DNA from: Legionella sp. MW5194
GTDB taxonomy: Bacteria > Pseudomonadota > Gammaproteobacteria > Legionellales > Legionellaceae
Assembly: GCF_016864235.1 (NCBI RefSeq)
Contig: NZ_CP045733.1
Span: forward strand, 97,381 to 161,380
Direction of reading: 5' to 3'
DNA length: 64,000 nt
Shown here piece after piece: positions 25,926 to 35,052 of this stretch. The notes below the pieces were generated by a model. The model had not been told where the DNA came from. It worked only from the letters and a program-made list of their open reading frames with translations, and searched no databases. The position numbers and the translations under genes were made by a program. How positions within the stretch are numbered: position 1 is the first letter of the stretch; the number at the start of each line of letters is the position of its first letter.

Positions 25926-26931
25926 AAATCAACTGGAAACAATCTGTAAAAAATTAAAGATGAACCAACCTTGCGACTTGCCTCAAAGAGTTCACGGTGG
26001 TCTTTTACATAAAATGTGGTATCTGAAGTGCAATGGCTCGCAATTTGCTGTAAAACAGCTCAATAAAAGGCTTCAGTTAACTGAAGAAGTTAAATCCCAA
26101 TATGAATTGACAGAAGAGATAGCCTTCCAATTTTCCCAGTGTACTATTCCCGCAGTTCATGCTCTAAAATTAGAAAATAATTACTTAATCCTTTCAGAAG
26201 ATGAGGCCTTTCTTGTTTATCCTTGGATAACAGCAAAAACATTGGATAAAGACGCTATATCTGAGATGCATGCGCTTAAAATAGCCACTCTTTTGGCTAA
26301 AATTCATCGTATTAATCTTAATGTTCCCCAGCTAAGTGCTCAAGAATTTGATATTCATCCCAATGAAAAAATTAGTGTGTTAATAGACCAGTCAGCAAGC
26401 AAAAATTTGGTGTTTAAGGAGCAATTAAAAAGTAATCAACGAGTTATAATTGAGCTTAACGATATCTATCAAAAAGCAATACCTATTTTACAAAGTAGTA
26501 GTGTAGTAAGCCATGGTGATTTGGATCAAAAAAATGTTTTATGGGATAAAAATGATACTCCATTTCTCATTGATTGGGAGTCTGCGCGAAAACTTAATCC
26601 CACTTATGAAATAGTCAATTGTGCTCTTGATTGGAGTGGAATTACTACTCCGCTGTTTAATAAAACTTTATTTATAAAAATGCTAAAAACATATGCGTCT
26701 TCTGGAATAACAATAAATCAAGATCATTTGGAAGCTGCTTTTTATGGTGTTCTTGGCAATTGGATCAATTGGCTAGTATATAATATAAACCGTTCTTTTA
26801 GTTCTGATAAAGAGCAGCAGGACATTGGTATTGAGCAGGTGCTTCAGGTTTTACCTACTATTATTCAAGTCAAGGCGAGTATTCCAGAATTAACTCAATT
26901 AGTAACACATGAATTAGGAATAACCTTTTAA
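25915..26931 (+). CDS. APH-family phosphotransferase
   Basis: About 338 aa from the ATG at 25915; an in-frame upstream TTG at 25861 is unlikely. The kinase-like core shows VSHGDLDQKNVLW (catalytic loop) and PFLIDWESARKLNPTYEIVN (metal-binding D). HxDxxxxN and DxE spacing fits aminoglycoside/choline-kinase-like enzymes. The substrate could be an antibiotic or a cell metabolite. Second APH-fold gene in the island (see 16280). Confidence 0.82.
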   Translation: MVNKNQLETICKKLKMNQPCDLPQRVHGGLLHKMWYLKCNGSQFAVKQLNKRLQLTEEVKSQYELTEEIAFQFSQCTIPAVHALKLENNYLILSEDEAFLVYPWITAKTLDKDAISEMHALKIATLLAKIHRINLNVPQLSAQEFDIHPNEKISVLIDQSASKNLVFKEQLKSNQRVIIELNDIYQKAIPILQSSSVVSHGDLDQKNVLWDKNDTPFLIDWESARKLNPTYEIVNCALDWSGITTPLFNKTLFIKMLKTYASSGITINQDHLEAAFYGVLGNWINWLVYNINRSFSSDKEQQDIGIEQVLQVLPTIIQVKASIPELTQLVTHELGITF

Positions 26932-26991
26932 CTTTCGCCAACTTTGATTACCATACCGCACGAAAGTAACTTAAGTTTCAAGGAATGCTTC

Positions 26992-27789
26992 ATGACGAAC
27001 ATCAACAATAATAAAGCTGCATTAGTGACCGGAGCCAGCCATGGAATTGGTCTTGAACTTGCTAAAATTCTTTTAGGTGACGGCTGGGTTGTCTATGGAA
27101 CAGGGCGGGATGTGAGCAGCTTAGAGGATACTAAAGCGCTATTTCCTCGTTTTGTTCCCATTCAATCGGATTTTACTCGCAATAGTGATATCGAACAGGT
27201 TGCTAAAACTATTAATGATTCTGGAATACCGCTTCATCTTTTAGTTCAAAATGCAGGAATGAAAAGTCCTCCACGTCCGTTGACCGAATACGATTGTGAC
27301 AGTATTGACGAAGTTTTTCAGGTTAATTTATTAGCTCCAATGAAACTTACGGCACTACTTGCCGCGCAGATGCCTGAGAAGTCTCGGATTTTATTTGTTA
27401 CATCAAGAGCAGCTACTCTGAAACTTAAAGAAAGTTCAACATACTGTGCCAGCAAAGCAGGTTTGGATGAAGTAACTGCTATTGTGAGAAAAGAGTTAGC
27501 AGAGAAAAATATTGGTGTGTCTTGTATTATTCCAGGAGAAGTGGATACAAGAATTCAAAAAATTTTAAGAGAAACGACTTCATTTCATTTACATAAAATG
27601 TTTGATGAAGCTTATCAGTCCGGTCAATTAATAAGTCCGGAAACTTGCGCGGAATTCCTTAAATGGTTTCTTTGCGACTTATCTTTTGATGAATTTAAGC
27701 AAAGCAATATGCCCGTTTCCATTTATGAAGAGTGGCACCATCCATTCTGGCTTAAAGATAGGAATCAGTTACCTCCTTTTCCTTTCTAA
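26992..27789 (+). CDS. Short-chain dehydrogenase/reductase
   Basis: About 265 aa from the ATG at 26992, which has AAGGA upstream. TGASHGIGLELAKIL is the glycine-rich NAD(P) motif, LVQNAG the NAG motif, and YCASKAGL supplies the catalytic Tyr-x-x-x-Lys, with an upstream Ser (VTSRAAT). It is an oxidoreductase of unknown substrate. It is the last gene of the plus-strand run and is followed by a terminator-like hairpin. Confidence 0.87.
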   Translation: MTNINNNKAALVTGASHGIGLELAKILLGDGWVVYGTGRDVSSLEDTKALFPRFVPIQSDFTRNSDIEQVAKTINDSGIPLHLLVQNAGMKSPPRPLTEYDCDSIDEVFQVNLLAPMKLTALLAAQMPEKSRILFVTSRAATLKLKESSTYCASKAGLDEVTAIVRKELAEKNIGVSCIIPGEVDTRIQKILRETTSFHLHKMFDEAYQSGQLISPETCAEFLKWFLCDLSFDEFKQSNMPVSIYEEWHHPFWLKDRNQLPPFPF

Positions 27790-27838
27790 TTTATTTATGA
27801 ATTTTTATGATTAGTTCCAATAAAAATTCAACTCTGGA

Positions 27839-27870
27839 GAACAGATGCTTCGTTTCTTCTGTTCCTTTTT
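27839..27870 (+). terminator. Rho-independent terminator
   Basis: GAACAGA (27839-27845) pairs with TCTGTTC (27858-27864) around a 12-nt loop, followed by C and TTTTT. It ends the plus-strand run after the SDR gene; the next gene is on the minus strand. Confidence 0.65.
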
Positions 27871-27909
27871 CAAGGCATACTCTCTTATGGGGGATATGCC
27901 CCACTCTTT

Positions 27910-28347
27910 CTACAATTGTTTTCTAAAATAGATCCGATCATGTCCTTCTAAATAATTTTTAATTGTCCCTATGTGCTGATAACCTTGTTTTAAATAAAAT
28001 CCTTCTGCTTGAAAAGAAAAAGTATCTAATGTTGATGCAGGAATACCTCGCTTAATTGCTTCGGCTTCAACGCTGCGTAATAGTTCAGCACCGATACCAA
28101 GGCCACGGTATTCTTCCTTAACCCAGAGGACATCAACGTATATTGAGCTTTTATGAGCATACACAATAGCTCCGCCAATAATATTACCCTCCTTACCTTT
28201 CACATAGACTGAGTAACGCTCTGGTTTAGTTCCCGTAAAAGGAGCATTATAATTTACTATCCCATCACGAATAATTTTATCTTGCTGTTCCAGTAGATTG
28301 GTGTCTATAACAAGCTCTAGTTGGTAATTTATTTGCGATTGATTCAT
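27910..28347 (-). CDS. GNAT acetyltransferase
   Basis: 145 aa. VDVLWVKEEYRGLGIGAELLRSVEAEAIKRG is the CoA loop region, with the SFQAEGFYLKQGYQHIGTI motif following. It is on the minus strand, 18 nt downstream of the adenine-methyltransferase fusion gene and probably in its operon. Substrate unknown. Confidence 0.87.
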   Translation of the reverse strand: MNQSQINYQLELVIDTNLLEQQDKIIRDGIVNYNAPFTGTKPERYSVYVKGKEGNIIGGAIVYAHKSSIYVDVLWVKEEYRGLGIGAELLRSVEAEAIKRGIPASTLDTFSFQAEGFYLKQGYQHIGTIKNYLEGHDRIYFRKQL

Positions 28348-28365
28348 GAGTTATATCTTCTAAAA

Positions 28366-29778
28366 TTAGCTTGAATACAATAAATCATTGACCACTTCCA
28401 TAGTAATTTCGGGTAGTTTTTGTGTTTGATCAATACACTCTTGGATGGTTATAACCGCTTTTCTAATTTCATTGGGTAACATCTCAGATGGTGCATTGTC
28501 GCCTGGCCAAGAAGCATCTCGAGTAGCTTTATCGGGCCAACGAGAATAAGCAAGCCACATACCATCGTTAGTTTTATGCAGGCAAGAACCTAAGGCACCG
28601 CGATATTGCACAAAATAGGAAGCAACCTGATGCCAAGCTTTTTGATACTCCATCTCAAGTCCAGGCTTAATAAAGGCTCGGTAAATAACAGCAAAACATT
28701 TTTTTGAAAGCAGCTTAAAATGTTCAAGCGCTTCTTCAGGTGTTAAATCCTGGGTACCCAAAACCTCCTCTGCTTTGAATATGTTTATACCTTTGGGAAT
28801 TGAAAATTGGGAAGTAAAATACATCTGATCAAGGCCTATTCCGAAAGCACAATCCTCATAGCCTAGAACACGAAAGTAATTAATTGATTGCTGATTTTCA
28901 TTAGTTAAGACATAGTTTCTGAATTTGGGATTATAAAATCCATAAGTCATGTAGTAATGAATACCTTGGCTTTCAAGATGTTGAATGATTTGCACCAAAT
29001 TCTGGTGCAGTTTTTCAGGCGAATAAAGTTCAATATACATCCCAGCTTTTTCAAGCGTCGAATGTTCATTCTCTGGATAAGGAGGATTCAGCGCCACAAA
29101 ATCACCAGGTGACGCAATCGAAATCACTTCCATAAAATCCCCGCTTTTGAAGGTAACCCGATTAGCATTGAGTAGAATAGATACTCGGTCAATTTCACTT
29201 AAAAACATTTCCAAAGACAAGTTCGCTTTCTCAAGAAATCTATCAGCCTTTTTTCCTTCAAATAGTTCACCTTCACGGTAGATAATGTTTAATTCCTTAT
29301 CATAAAAAAGGATTCCACCCCATGAATGATTAATGATAAAAGGGAGCAGTAATGCTTTTTCTTCATCAGTTATTTGGTTGTAATTCCTAATCACTTCAAG
29401 GAAAAAATCTTTTTTTGATAATGAGGCATCATATTTTTCTACTAATGCTGCATAGGGCTCTTTGATTAGATCTGGTTTGTCTTTAATTAATTGAAGTGTA
29501 TTAATAAGAATTTTATTGCTGTCATTGATGATATATTCCTCTGCAAGACCGATCTCCATTGCGGCCATACTCCAGGAAGCAGACCCTGCAAAAGGTTCGA
29601 TTGCTTTCTTGTATTTTTGACCATTATTATTTGCCAATAATACAGAGAGATGCTCATTCAACCAGCTAGTATCAGGGGACATATGCCCTGTCAAATCTGG
29701 AAGAGTCAGGTACCTATTTCCGAGATAATGGAGCGGTCCCCCATGATTTTGAGTTAATTGAATAGAACGTGGATTCAT
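28366..29778 (-). CDS. Fusion: D12-class adenine methyltransferase-like + ABM-like domain
   Basis: 470 aa from ATG 29778 (a GTG at 29787 would add three residues). The N-terminal ~340 residues resemble Dam/D12-class N6-adenine methyltransferases: GGPLHYLGNRYLTLPDL at the start, AIEPFAGSASWSM as the SAM motif (near 60) and NPPY (near 231) as motif IV, in place of DPPY. Residues ~355-440 (CFAVIYRAFIKPGLEMEYQKA; WLAYSRWPD) resemble an antibiotic-biosynthesis-monooxygenase-like ferredoxin fold. The combination is unusual for a DNA methyltransferase. No restriction gene is adjacent. Confidence 0.7.
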   Translation of the reverse strand: MNPRSIQLTQNHGGPLHYLGNRYLTLPDLTGHMSPDTSWLNEHLSVLLANNNGQKYKKAIEPFAGSASWSMAAMEIGLAEEYIINDSNKILINTLQLIKDKPDLIKEPYAALVEKYDASLSKKDFFLEVIRNYNQITDEEKALLLPFIINHSWGGILFYDKELNIIYREGELFEGKKADRFLEKANLSLEMFLSEIDRVSILLNANRVTFKSGDFMEVISIASPGDFVALNPPYPENEHSTLEKAGMYIELYSPEKLHQNLVQIIQHLESQGIHYYMTYGFYNPKFRNYVLTNENQQSINYFRVLGYEDCAFGIGLDQMYFTSQFSIPKGINIFKAEEVLGTQDLTPEEALEHFKLLSKKCFAVIYRAFIKPGLEMEYQKAWHQVASYFVQYRGALGSCLHKTNDGMWLAYSRWPDKATRDASWPGDNAPSEMLPNEIRKAVITIQECIDQTQKLPEITMEVVNDLLYSS

Positions 29779-29900
29779 AATGGTCACTATGTGGTAAATT
29801 TATTTATAAAGCTGCACATCTTAACATGAAATAATAAATTTTTTTGTATTGAACAAGCATATCTTATTTTTAATTATTGATGTGGCTCATTATTGTGATA

Positions 29901-30264
29901 TTAAAACATACTATTTGGATTAGCTGATTTTACCGGAATATCTTGTATTGCGTCCCAATGCTCTATGATTTTCCGTCTTCTAATTTGAATAAATCAAAAA
30001 TAGCTCTACCCCGAGTGCCAGGCTCACGAATAGAATGTACATGAAGAATAACATAGTCCCCCTCAGAAAAATTTTTTTAATTTCACTATGAGAATTAGGA
30101 TAATATTCAATTAAATATTGAATAAATGCTTTTAAACCTTCAGGTCCATCAGCGGCAGCAGGATTATGTTGTTTATAATTTGTTCCCAGGTACTTTGATG
30201 CTGCTTCAAAATTTTTTTGATTAATTGCTTTTTTATAAAACTCAGTAACTATTTGTTTATTCAT
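29901..30264 (-). pseudogene. SnoaL-like (NTF2-fold) gene, two frameshifts
   Basis: The N-terminus (VTEFYKKAINQKNFEAASKYLGTNYKQHNP, read in parts) is typical SnoaL. After IKKIF the frame is lost. Restoring one T in the TTTTT run near 30075 gives SEGDYVILHVHSIREPGTRGRAIFDLFKLEDGK. Restoring one A near 29958 continues to IIEHWDAIQDIPVK and a stop at 29901-29903. Both lesions are single-base run contractions, so the ~120-aa protein may be intact in reality. Function is a small-molecule isomerase/hydrolase-like fold. Confidence 0.75.
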
Positions 30265-30365
30265 TTTTGTTGCTCATCAATAAATGCATAGCTATTGTTA
30301 ATAATTGATAGAAACAAACTTATAGCAAAGATTTTGATTTATTAATAATCATAAAACACCATTGG

Positions 30366-31181
30366 TTATTTATTCTCAGGGTTTATCTTGAGATAGCCAT
30401 CAAAAAATTCGGGTAAATCTTTCAATGCTTGTGCTCTTGCTGCTTCATTAAAACCAATATGATAATGTTCTCCTTTTTCGTCAATAACTTCTTTTGAAAC
30501 TGGAAACTCAAAGTTATCAAATCCATGCAATGCATTTTCATAAATTTGGATGGAAACATTTTGATTGCTACCAGTACTTTGGTTGACTAACTGAATGCAA
30601 TCTTGGGTTGTTGCACGATCATCATGTTCTCCAATAAATAGTTTGGTGATTGCCCTTAGTTTTGTTCCTTCTTCAAGTCGATGACATACGCCATAAAAAG
30701 AAGCCGCTGCTTTAAAAGAGAGCTTTTGGTATGGTTTCGGATCTTGTTGTGATAACGCCATGATTTTCAATACATCAAAGCCTCCCATAGAGAATCCCAA
30801 AAGTCCTATTCGGTCAGGATCAACAGAAGGAAGCTGCTTAAGGTATTCATAGGCAGGAACGATATCATCAAGTTGTGCTTGTGTTGCTCTTTCCCAGCCT
30901 ACTGAGCGACGATCTTCCCAACCTCTGGGTTTAAAACTGTCTATCATATAGACTACGTATCCATGCTCTTTTAATCGGGTGGCCCAATCATAATTCACTT
31001 TTTCGATACCGGTACTCGCGTGCAATAATAAAATAGCAGGGGATCTCATCGTTGCATCAGGAATATAAAGACTGTGATGTGGATCATTGGGATCAAAGAT
31101 ATAATCTTCATTATGTGCTAGTACTTCAGTACACACTAATAAAATAAATAACATAAAAAGCATTTTGGGATGGAAAAACAT
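30366..31181 (-). CDS. Secreted dienelactone-hydrolase-family enzyme
   Basis: 271 aa. The N-terminal hydrophobic segment (LFMLFILLVCTEVLA) looks like a signal peptide, so it is probably periplasmic. Alpha/beta hydrolase features: LLLHASTGIEK near the oxyanion region, GFSMGGFDVL (nucleophile Ser), GEHDDRATTQD (Asp) and ALHGFDNF (His). It lies 18 nt downstream of the RraA-like gene on the same strand. Substrate unknown. Confidence 0.82.
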   Translation of the reverse strand: MFFHPKMLFMLFILLVCTEVLAHNEDYIFDPNDPHHSLYIPDATMRSPAILLLHASTGIEKVNYDWATRLKEHGYVVYMIDSFKPRGWEDRRSVGWERATQAQLDDIVPAYEYLKQLPSVDPDRIGLLGFSMGGFDVLKIMALSQQDPKPYQKLSFKAAASFYGVCHRLEEGTKLRAITKLFIGEHDDRATTQDCIQLVNQSTGSNQNVSIQIYENALHGFDNFEFPVSKEVIDEKGEHYHIGFNEAARAQALKDLPEFFDGYLKINPENK

Positions 31182-31199
31182 AATTTTAATTCCTTAGTT

Positions 31200-31919
31200 T
31201 TAAACAGTTAGCTTTAGACTGGATGCCTCATTATTTTCTAGCTTTTCCATGTGCTCTTTTAGATTGCAAATTTCATCAAAACGAGCACCTTCATGAATTC
31301 GAGTGAGGGCAGCCGCTTCTTTTTCCTTAATCTCTTCCGCTTTATTAATAGCATTAACTGCTTCTTCTTTATTCATGACAATAATGCCGTCTTCGTCAGC
31401 AAATATCAGCTCACCAGGATTTACCTCAACAGAACCACAATTGATTGGTTTTCTTATACTGCCAATTTTATTTTTACTTCCTGATTTGGCGCATTGTCCC
31501 TTAGCAAAAAAAGGGATATTTGTTGTTCTGACTTCAGAAACATCTCGACAATTTCCATCAGTAATAATGCCACCAAAACCCTTCGTTTTTGCTACATCTG
31601 CACACATGCCACCTGCTACAGCAAGCTTGGTGCCGCAGGAAGCGATAACCAATAAAATGGGAACTCTATCATCATAACAACCAAGGGCAAGCATAAAATC
31701 AGGCAAGTCATCCAAAGCCTGCATGGTAGATAAAGAATCTTGAGCCGAGTTAACAGTATAAGCTCTTCCTACAATTCTTGTTTGTGGCGATGTGTTAAAA
31801 GAATGAATATCTGAATCCATGAGACGCACACTGGGTAAAGCATCACAGATTAAGGGCGTTGTCAGTTGAGATAATCGCTTACATAGTTCAACATAGCTAT
31901 GTTCGATCTTTAGTTTCAT
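31200..31919 (-). CDS. RraA-like / demethylmenaquinone methyltransferase-like family protein
   Basis: 239 aa. GGMCADVAKTKGFGGIITDGNCRDV contains the G-x-x-x-D-x-x-K-x-x-G-x-x-G-x-x-x-D-G-x-x-R-D type core of the RraA fold, and VNPGELIFADEDGIIVM the trailing strand. Relatives include HMG/4-hydroxy-4-methyl-2-oxoglutarate aldolases and the RNase E inhibitor RraA. The Arg and Asp of the aldolase metal site look present (GNCRD). It precedes the dienelactone-hydrolase gene, suggesting aromatic/oxo-acid breakdown, and follows the interrupted propeller/binding-protein gene. Confidence 0.82.
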   Translation of the reverse strand: MKLKIEHSYVELCKRLSQLTTPLICDALPSVRLMDSDIHSFNTSPQTRIVGRAYTVNSAQDSLSTMQALDDLPDFMLALGCYDDRVPILLVIASCGTKLAVAGGMCADVAKTKGFGGIITDGNCRDVSEVRTTNIPFFAKGQCAKSGSKNKIGSIRKPINCGSVEVNPGELIFADEDGIIVMNKEEAVNAINKAEEIKEKEAAALTRIHEGARFDEICNLKEHMEKLENNEASSLKLTV

Positions 31920-31967
31920 AATAATCCTTAATATATCGATTCAGTTCTATCCAATTTGTATGAGGTT

Positions 31968-32453
31968 TTAGGGATAAAATAGGTGAAAATCTCCCTCATT
32001 TAATAAAGTTGTTATTTGTTGATAATCTAAAGTATTTGCTGTTTGAGAAGCATTTTGGAATTTCAATCCGATGACGGATGCCATTGCTGACCAGGAGGAG
32101 GGTTTAAAATTGTACTGTGTAACATAGCCTTTCTCATAAAGGTTTGTTGTTACAAAATAATCATAACCTCGAGCAATATTATCAGGTTTCCAAAGTATTT
32201 CTTCTCCAGGTGCTGGGGTAAGGATAATTTGGTTTGCTTCTGCTATTTCTTTTTCAAGATTGTAATTATCAATACCATAGGTAGATAATAATATTTGTAT
32301 TTGATATTGCTTGAGTAATTCCTGAGTCAAGCTTTTGAGTTTATCTTTCTGGGATTCGGTGTCTAGATAAACAATATCGGGATCATAAACTTGATTGTCA
32401 ATTAAAAGTCCACCGCTTTTGATAACAGTACTTTTCCAATATTCATATCCTCT
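31968..32453 (-). pseudogene. 3' half of propeller/periplasmic-binding gene split by IS21
   Basis: This part encodes RGYEYWKSTVIKSGG onward to the stop at 31968. It continues directly from the 5' half at 35053-36167. Removing the IS and one copy of the 5-bp duplication gives EMLRGYEYW in one frame and a protein of about 531 aa. The joined region resembles a type 1 periplasmic binding (Peripla_BP_6) N-lobe, with VALPLTG just upstream of the join. Interrupted, so it is probably inactive. Confidence 0.85.
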
Positions 32454-32468
32454 TGTCATTCAGCACCC

Positions 32469-32574
32469 TAATGGGACCACTTTGTCATCACCTAAAGGGA
32501 CCACCCCATTAGCACTTAATGGGACCACCTAGTCATCACATAAAGGGACCGGGCTGTCAGCAGCTAAAGGGACC
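32469..32574 (+). repeat. Five 24-bp-phased IS21 end repeats
   Basis: TAAWGGGACC occurs at 32469, 32493, 32517, 32541 and 32565, an exact 24-bp period, with two inverted counterparts near the other end (35005-35014 and 35028-35037). Multiple terminal repeats are known for IS21-family transposase binding; here one end has five and the other two. The same array is in copy A. Confidence 0.8.
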
Positions 32575-32632
32575 ACCCCACCTATCAAACTTTGGTTAAA
32601 AATGAACATAATTTTTCTCTGTTTATTCATAA

Positions 32633-34174
32633 ATGGGGAAATGGATGTCAAACCGGAGATTTGAGATGCACGAATATATCATTATTATTAGCCAATTGCG
32701 TCAAGGCGCTACGCTCAGAGGGCTGTCCCGTGACAAACTTGCCGATAGAAAAACGCTTAGGAGGGTGCGTGACATTGCGATAGAGCAAGGCTGGTTAGAA
32801 AAGGATAAGTCAATCCCCACAGAACAGGAACTGGCGTTATTTTTTGAAAAGAGCAGTGCCAATAGCTTTTTGAGCATACAGCCATACCGGGTGAAGATTG
32901 AAGAATGGACCAGACAGGGCGTTCAGGCCAGCACTATCTATGCTCATTTACAACGAGAACATGGTTTTAAAAGTAGTTATAGCGTTGTTCAACGCTATAT
33001 CAAGTCTTACAAGGAAAAACAACGAGCGGTCACCACGATATTAGAGTTTAAACCGGGCGAATCAGCACAGGTTGACTTTGGGCAAGGACCTAAAATTACT
33101 GATGGCAAAGGAGAGGAACAGAAGACCTGGATCTTTGTGATGGTGCTCTCCTGGAGCCGTCATATGTATGCAGAAATGGTCTTACATCAGGATGTTGAGA
33201 CATGGCTTGCCTGCCATCGGCGTGCCTTTGAATGGTTTAATGGTGTTCCAGAAAAAATAATTATAGATAACGCGAAGTGTGCGATTACGAAAGCTTGTTA
33301 CCACAACCCTTGCGTTCAAAAGGCATATGGGGAGTGCGCATCAGGCTATGGTTTTATTATTTCCCCATGTCCTCCGTATGATCCCCAGAAAAAAGGCCGA
33401 GTTGAATCCGGGGTTAAGTACGTTAAAAACCGCTTTGTTCCACTGCGCCAGTTTAGAAGCTTAAACGATGCGAACGAGCAGTTAAAGATCTGGTTAATAC
33501 AAGAGGCTGGCGCGCGCAACCACGGCACTACTCATGAAAAGCCTTTGGTTCTATTTGAAATTGAACAACCTCTTCTTAAAAAACTGCCTAACCATCCGCC
33601 CGAGTTTGCGGCGTGGGAAAAGGTCAAGCTTCATGGTGATTGCCATGTGCAATACAAGAAATGCCGATATTCAGGTCCATATCGCCTCGCACGGCAAGAG
33701 CTTTGGCTTAGAGCAACGGATACAACTATCCGACTGTATTTCAATCATCAACTGGTAGCACTCCATCCGAAACTCGAAATACCAGGCACCAAACATACAA
33801 TACCAGAACACCTTCCACCGAATGCTTTGGCTTACTCGATGCGAGATGCCCAGTGGTGCCTAAAGCAAGCACATGAAGTTGGAAGCCAATGCGTGATTGC
33901 TATTGAGGGACTATTAAATGATTCAGTCGTAGATTATCTTCGGGCTGCACAAAGCATTCTCGGTCTTAGGAAAAAATATGGCGATGACCGTCTGGAGGCT
34001 GCTTGCCATAGAGCGCTTGTTTTTCAAAGCGTGCATTATAAAACAATCAAGACGATGCTAGAGGTTGGGGCTGAAAAGCAAGCCTTACCGCATGAGGAAG
34101 AACCGACAACATTGGCCAAACCCTATTCGGTAGGGGGAAAGTTCTGCCGGAATACGTCCCACTTATTACACTAA
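32633..34174 (+). CDS. istA: IstA transposase (IS21 family)
   Basis: An intact 513-aa transposase. The N-terminal HTH region (MHEYIIIISQLRQGATLRG; SSYSVVQRYIKSY) is followed by a DDE core: AQVDFGQGP (Asp), KIIIDNAKCAI (Asp) and GRVESGVKYVKNRFVP (Glu). The C-terminal DNA-binding region is basic. It is the unbroken counterpart of the pseudogene at 1758-3295. istB follows 19 nt downstream. Confidence 0.95.
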   Translation: MGKWMSNRRFEMHEYIIIISQLRQGATLRGLSRDKLADRKTLRRVRDIAIEQGWLEKDKSIPTEQELALFFEKSSANSFLSIQPYRVKIEEWTRQGVQASTIYAHLQREHGFKSSYSVVQRYIKSYKEKQRAVTTILEFKPGESAQVDFGQGPKITDGKGEEQKTWIFVMVLSWSRHMYAEMVLHQDVETWLACHRRAFEWFNGVPEKIIIDNAKCAITKACYHNPCVQKAYGECASGYGFIISPCPPYDPQKKGRVESGVKYVKNRFVPLRQFRSLNDANEQLKIWLIQEAGARNHGTTHEKPLVLFEIEQPLLKKLPNHPPEFAAWEKVKLHGDCHVQYKKCRYSGPYRLARQELWLRATDTTIRLYFNHQLVALHPKLEIPGTKHTIPEHLPPNALAYSMRDAQWCLKQAHEVGSQCVIAIEGLLNDSVVDYLRAAQSILGLRKKYGDDRLEAACHRALVFQSVHYKTIKTMLEVGAEKQALPHEEEPTTLAKPYSVGGKFCRNTSHLLH

Positions 34175-34193
34175 TACAAACAACAGGAGACAA

Positions 34194-34946
34194 ATGATGA
34201 TAAACCCGATGCCCGAGCTATCTTCGCAGTTAAAACAACTACGGTTATCGCATGTTGCTGAGAACATCCCGCTGCGTAACCGTGAGTCTATAGAAAAGAA
34301 GCTAAGCTACCCTGAGTTTCTGGGATTACTGCTTCAAGATGAGTTATTAGGAAGGGAAAACAAAAAATTAAGAACACGAATGAAGCGTGCACGTATCCGT
34401 GGTGACAAGACGATAGAATCATTCGATTTTGACTTTAACCTTAAAATCAATCGCGCTCAAATACAGGAGTTAATCTCGTGTTCATTTATTGCAGAAAAAG
34501 TTCCCATTCTCATCGTAGGACCTTGTGGAACAGGGAAATCTCATATTGCTCAAGCCATAGCTCATTGTGCGATACAAAGAGGAATCGATACACTCTGGCT
34601 TTCGCAAAATCAACTCTTTAATGAGTTGCAAGCAGCTAGAGCATCAGGTCGATTTGATAAAAAGTTCTCAGAACTGGTGAAAATGCCACTACTAATCATC
34701 GATGATTTTGGACTAAGACCATTACGCAACCCCCAGGATGAGGATTTTCACGACCTAATCTCGGAAAGATATGAGCGTGCATCAACGATCATTACATCCA
34801 ATCTGGACTTTAGCGAATGGGGTTCTGCTTTCCCTAATCGATTACTTGCTGCAGCCACTATCGATAGATTAAGACATAATTCATATCGGGTTACATTAGA
34901 TGGTCCCAGTTACAGAGGAGAGCGAGAAACAAAAAAGCGAAAATAA
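34194..34946 (+). CDS. istB: IstB helper ATPase (IS21 family)
   Basis: 250 aa AAA+ ATPase: VGPCGTGKSHIAQAIA (Walker A), LLIIDDFGLRPL (Walker B) and STIITSNLDFSEW (sensor region). It assists IstA in target selection and strand transfer. Start ATG 34194 has AGGAG just upstream. Length is normal for IstB, in contrast to the frameshifted copy A. Confidence 0.95.
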   Translation: MMINPMPELSSQLKQLRLSHVAENIPLRNRESIEKKLSYPEFLGLLLQDELLGRENKKLRTRMKRARIRGDKTIESFDFDFNLKINRAQIQELISCSFIAEKVPILIVGPCGTGKSHIAQAIAHCAIQRGIDTLWLSQNQLFNELQAARASGRFDKKFSELVKMPLLIIDDFGLRPLRNPQDEDFHDLISERYERASTIITSNLDFSEWGSAFPNRLLAAATIDRLRHNSYRVTLDGPSYRGERETKKRK

Positions 34947-35052
34947 CATGTATAATTAACTAAAAGTGGACAAGTTTGATAGGTACCGTTTTGACATTTT
35001 AGGCGGTCCCATTAGCTGCTGATCGACGGTCCCTTTAGCATGCTGAATGACA

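Larger units (their letters stand above)
32454..35052 (+). mobile_element. IS21-like element, copy B (intact)
   Basis: 2599 bp bounded by TGTCATTCAGCA (32454-32465) and its inverse (35041-35052), flanked by a 5-bp direct repeat CCTCT at 32449-32453 and 35053-35057. It encodes intact IstA and IstB on the plus strand. It is inverted relative to copy A at 881-3474 and forms the right edge of the 29-kb segment between them. It interrupts a secreted beta-propeller/binding-protein gene. Confidence 0.95.

Noticed and set aside
13507..27789. Integron cassette array
   Set aside because: Genes overlap by a few bases and no attC-like recombination sites separate them; no integron integrase is nearby.
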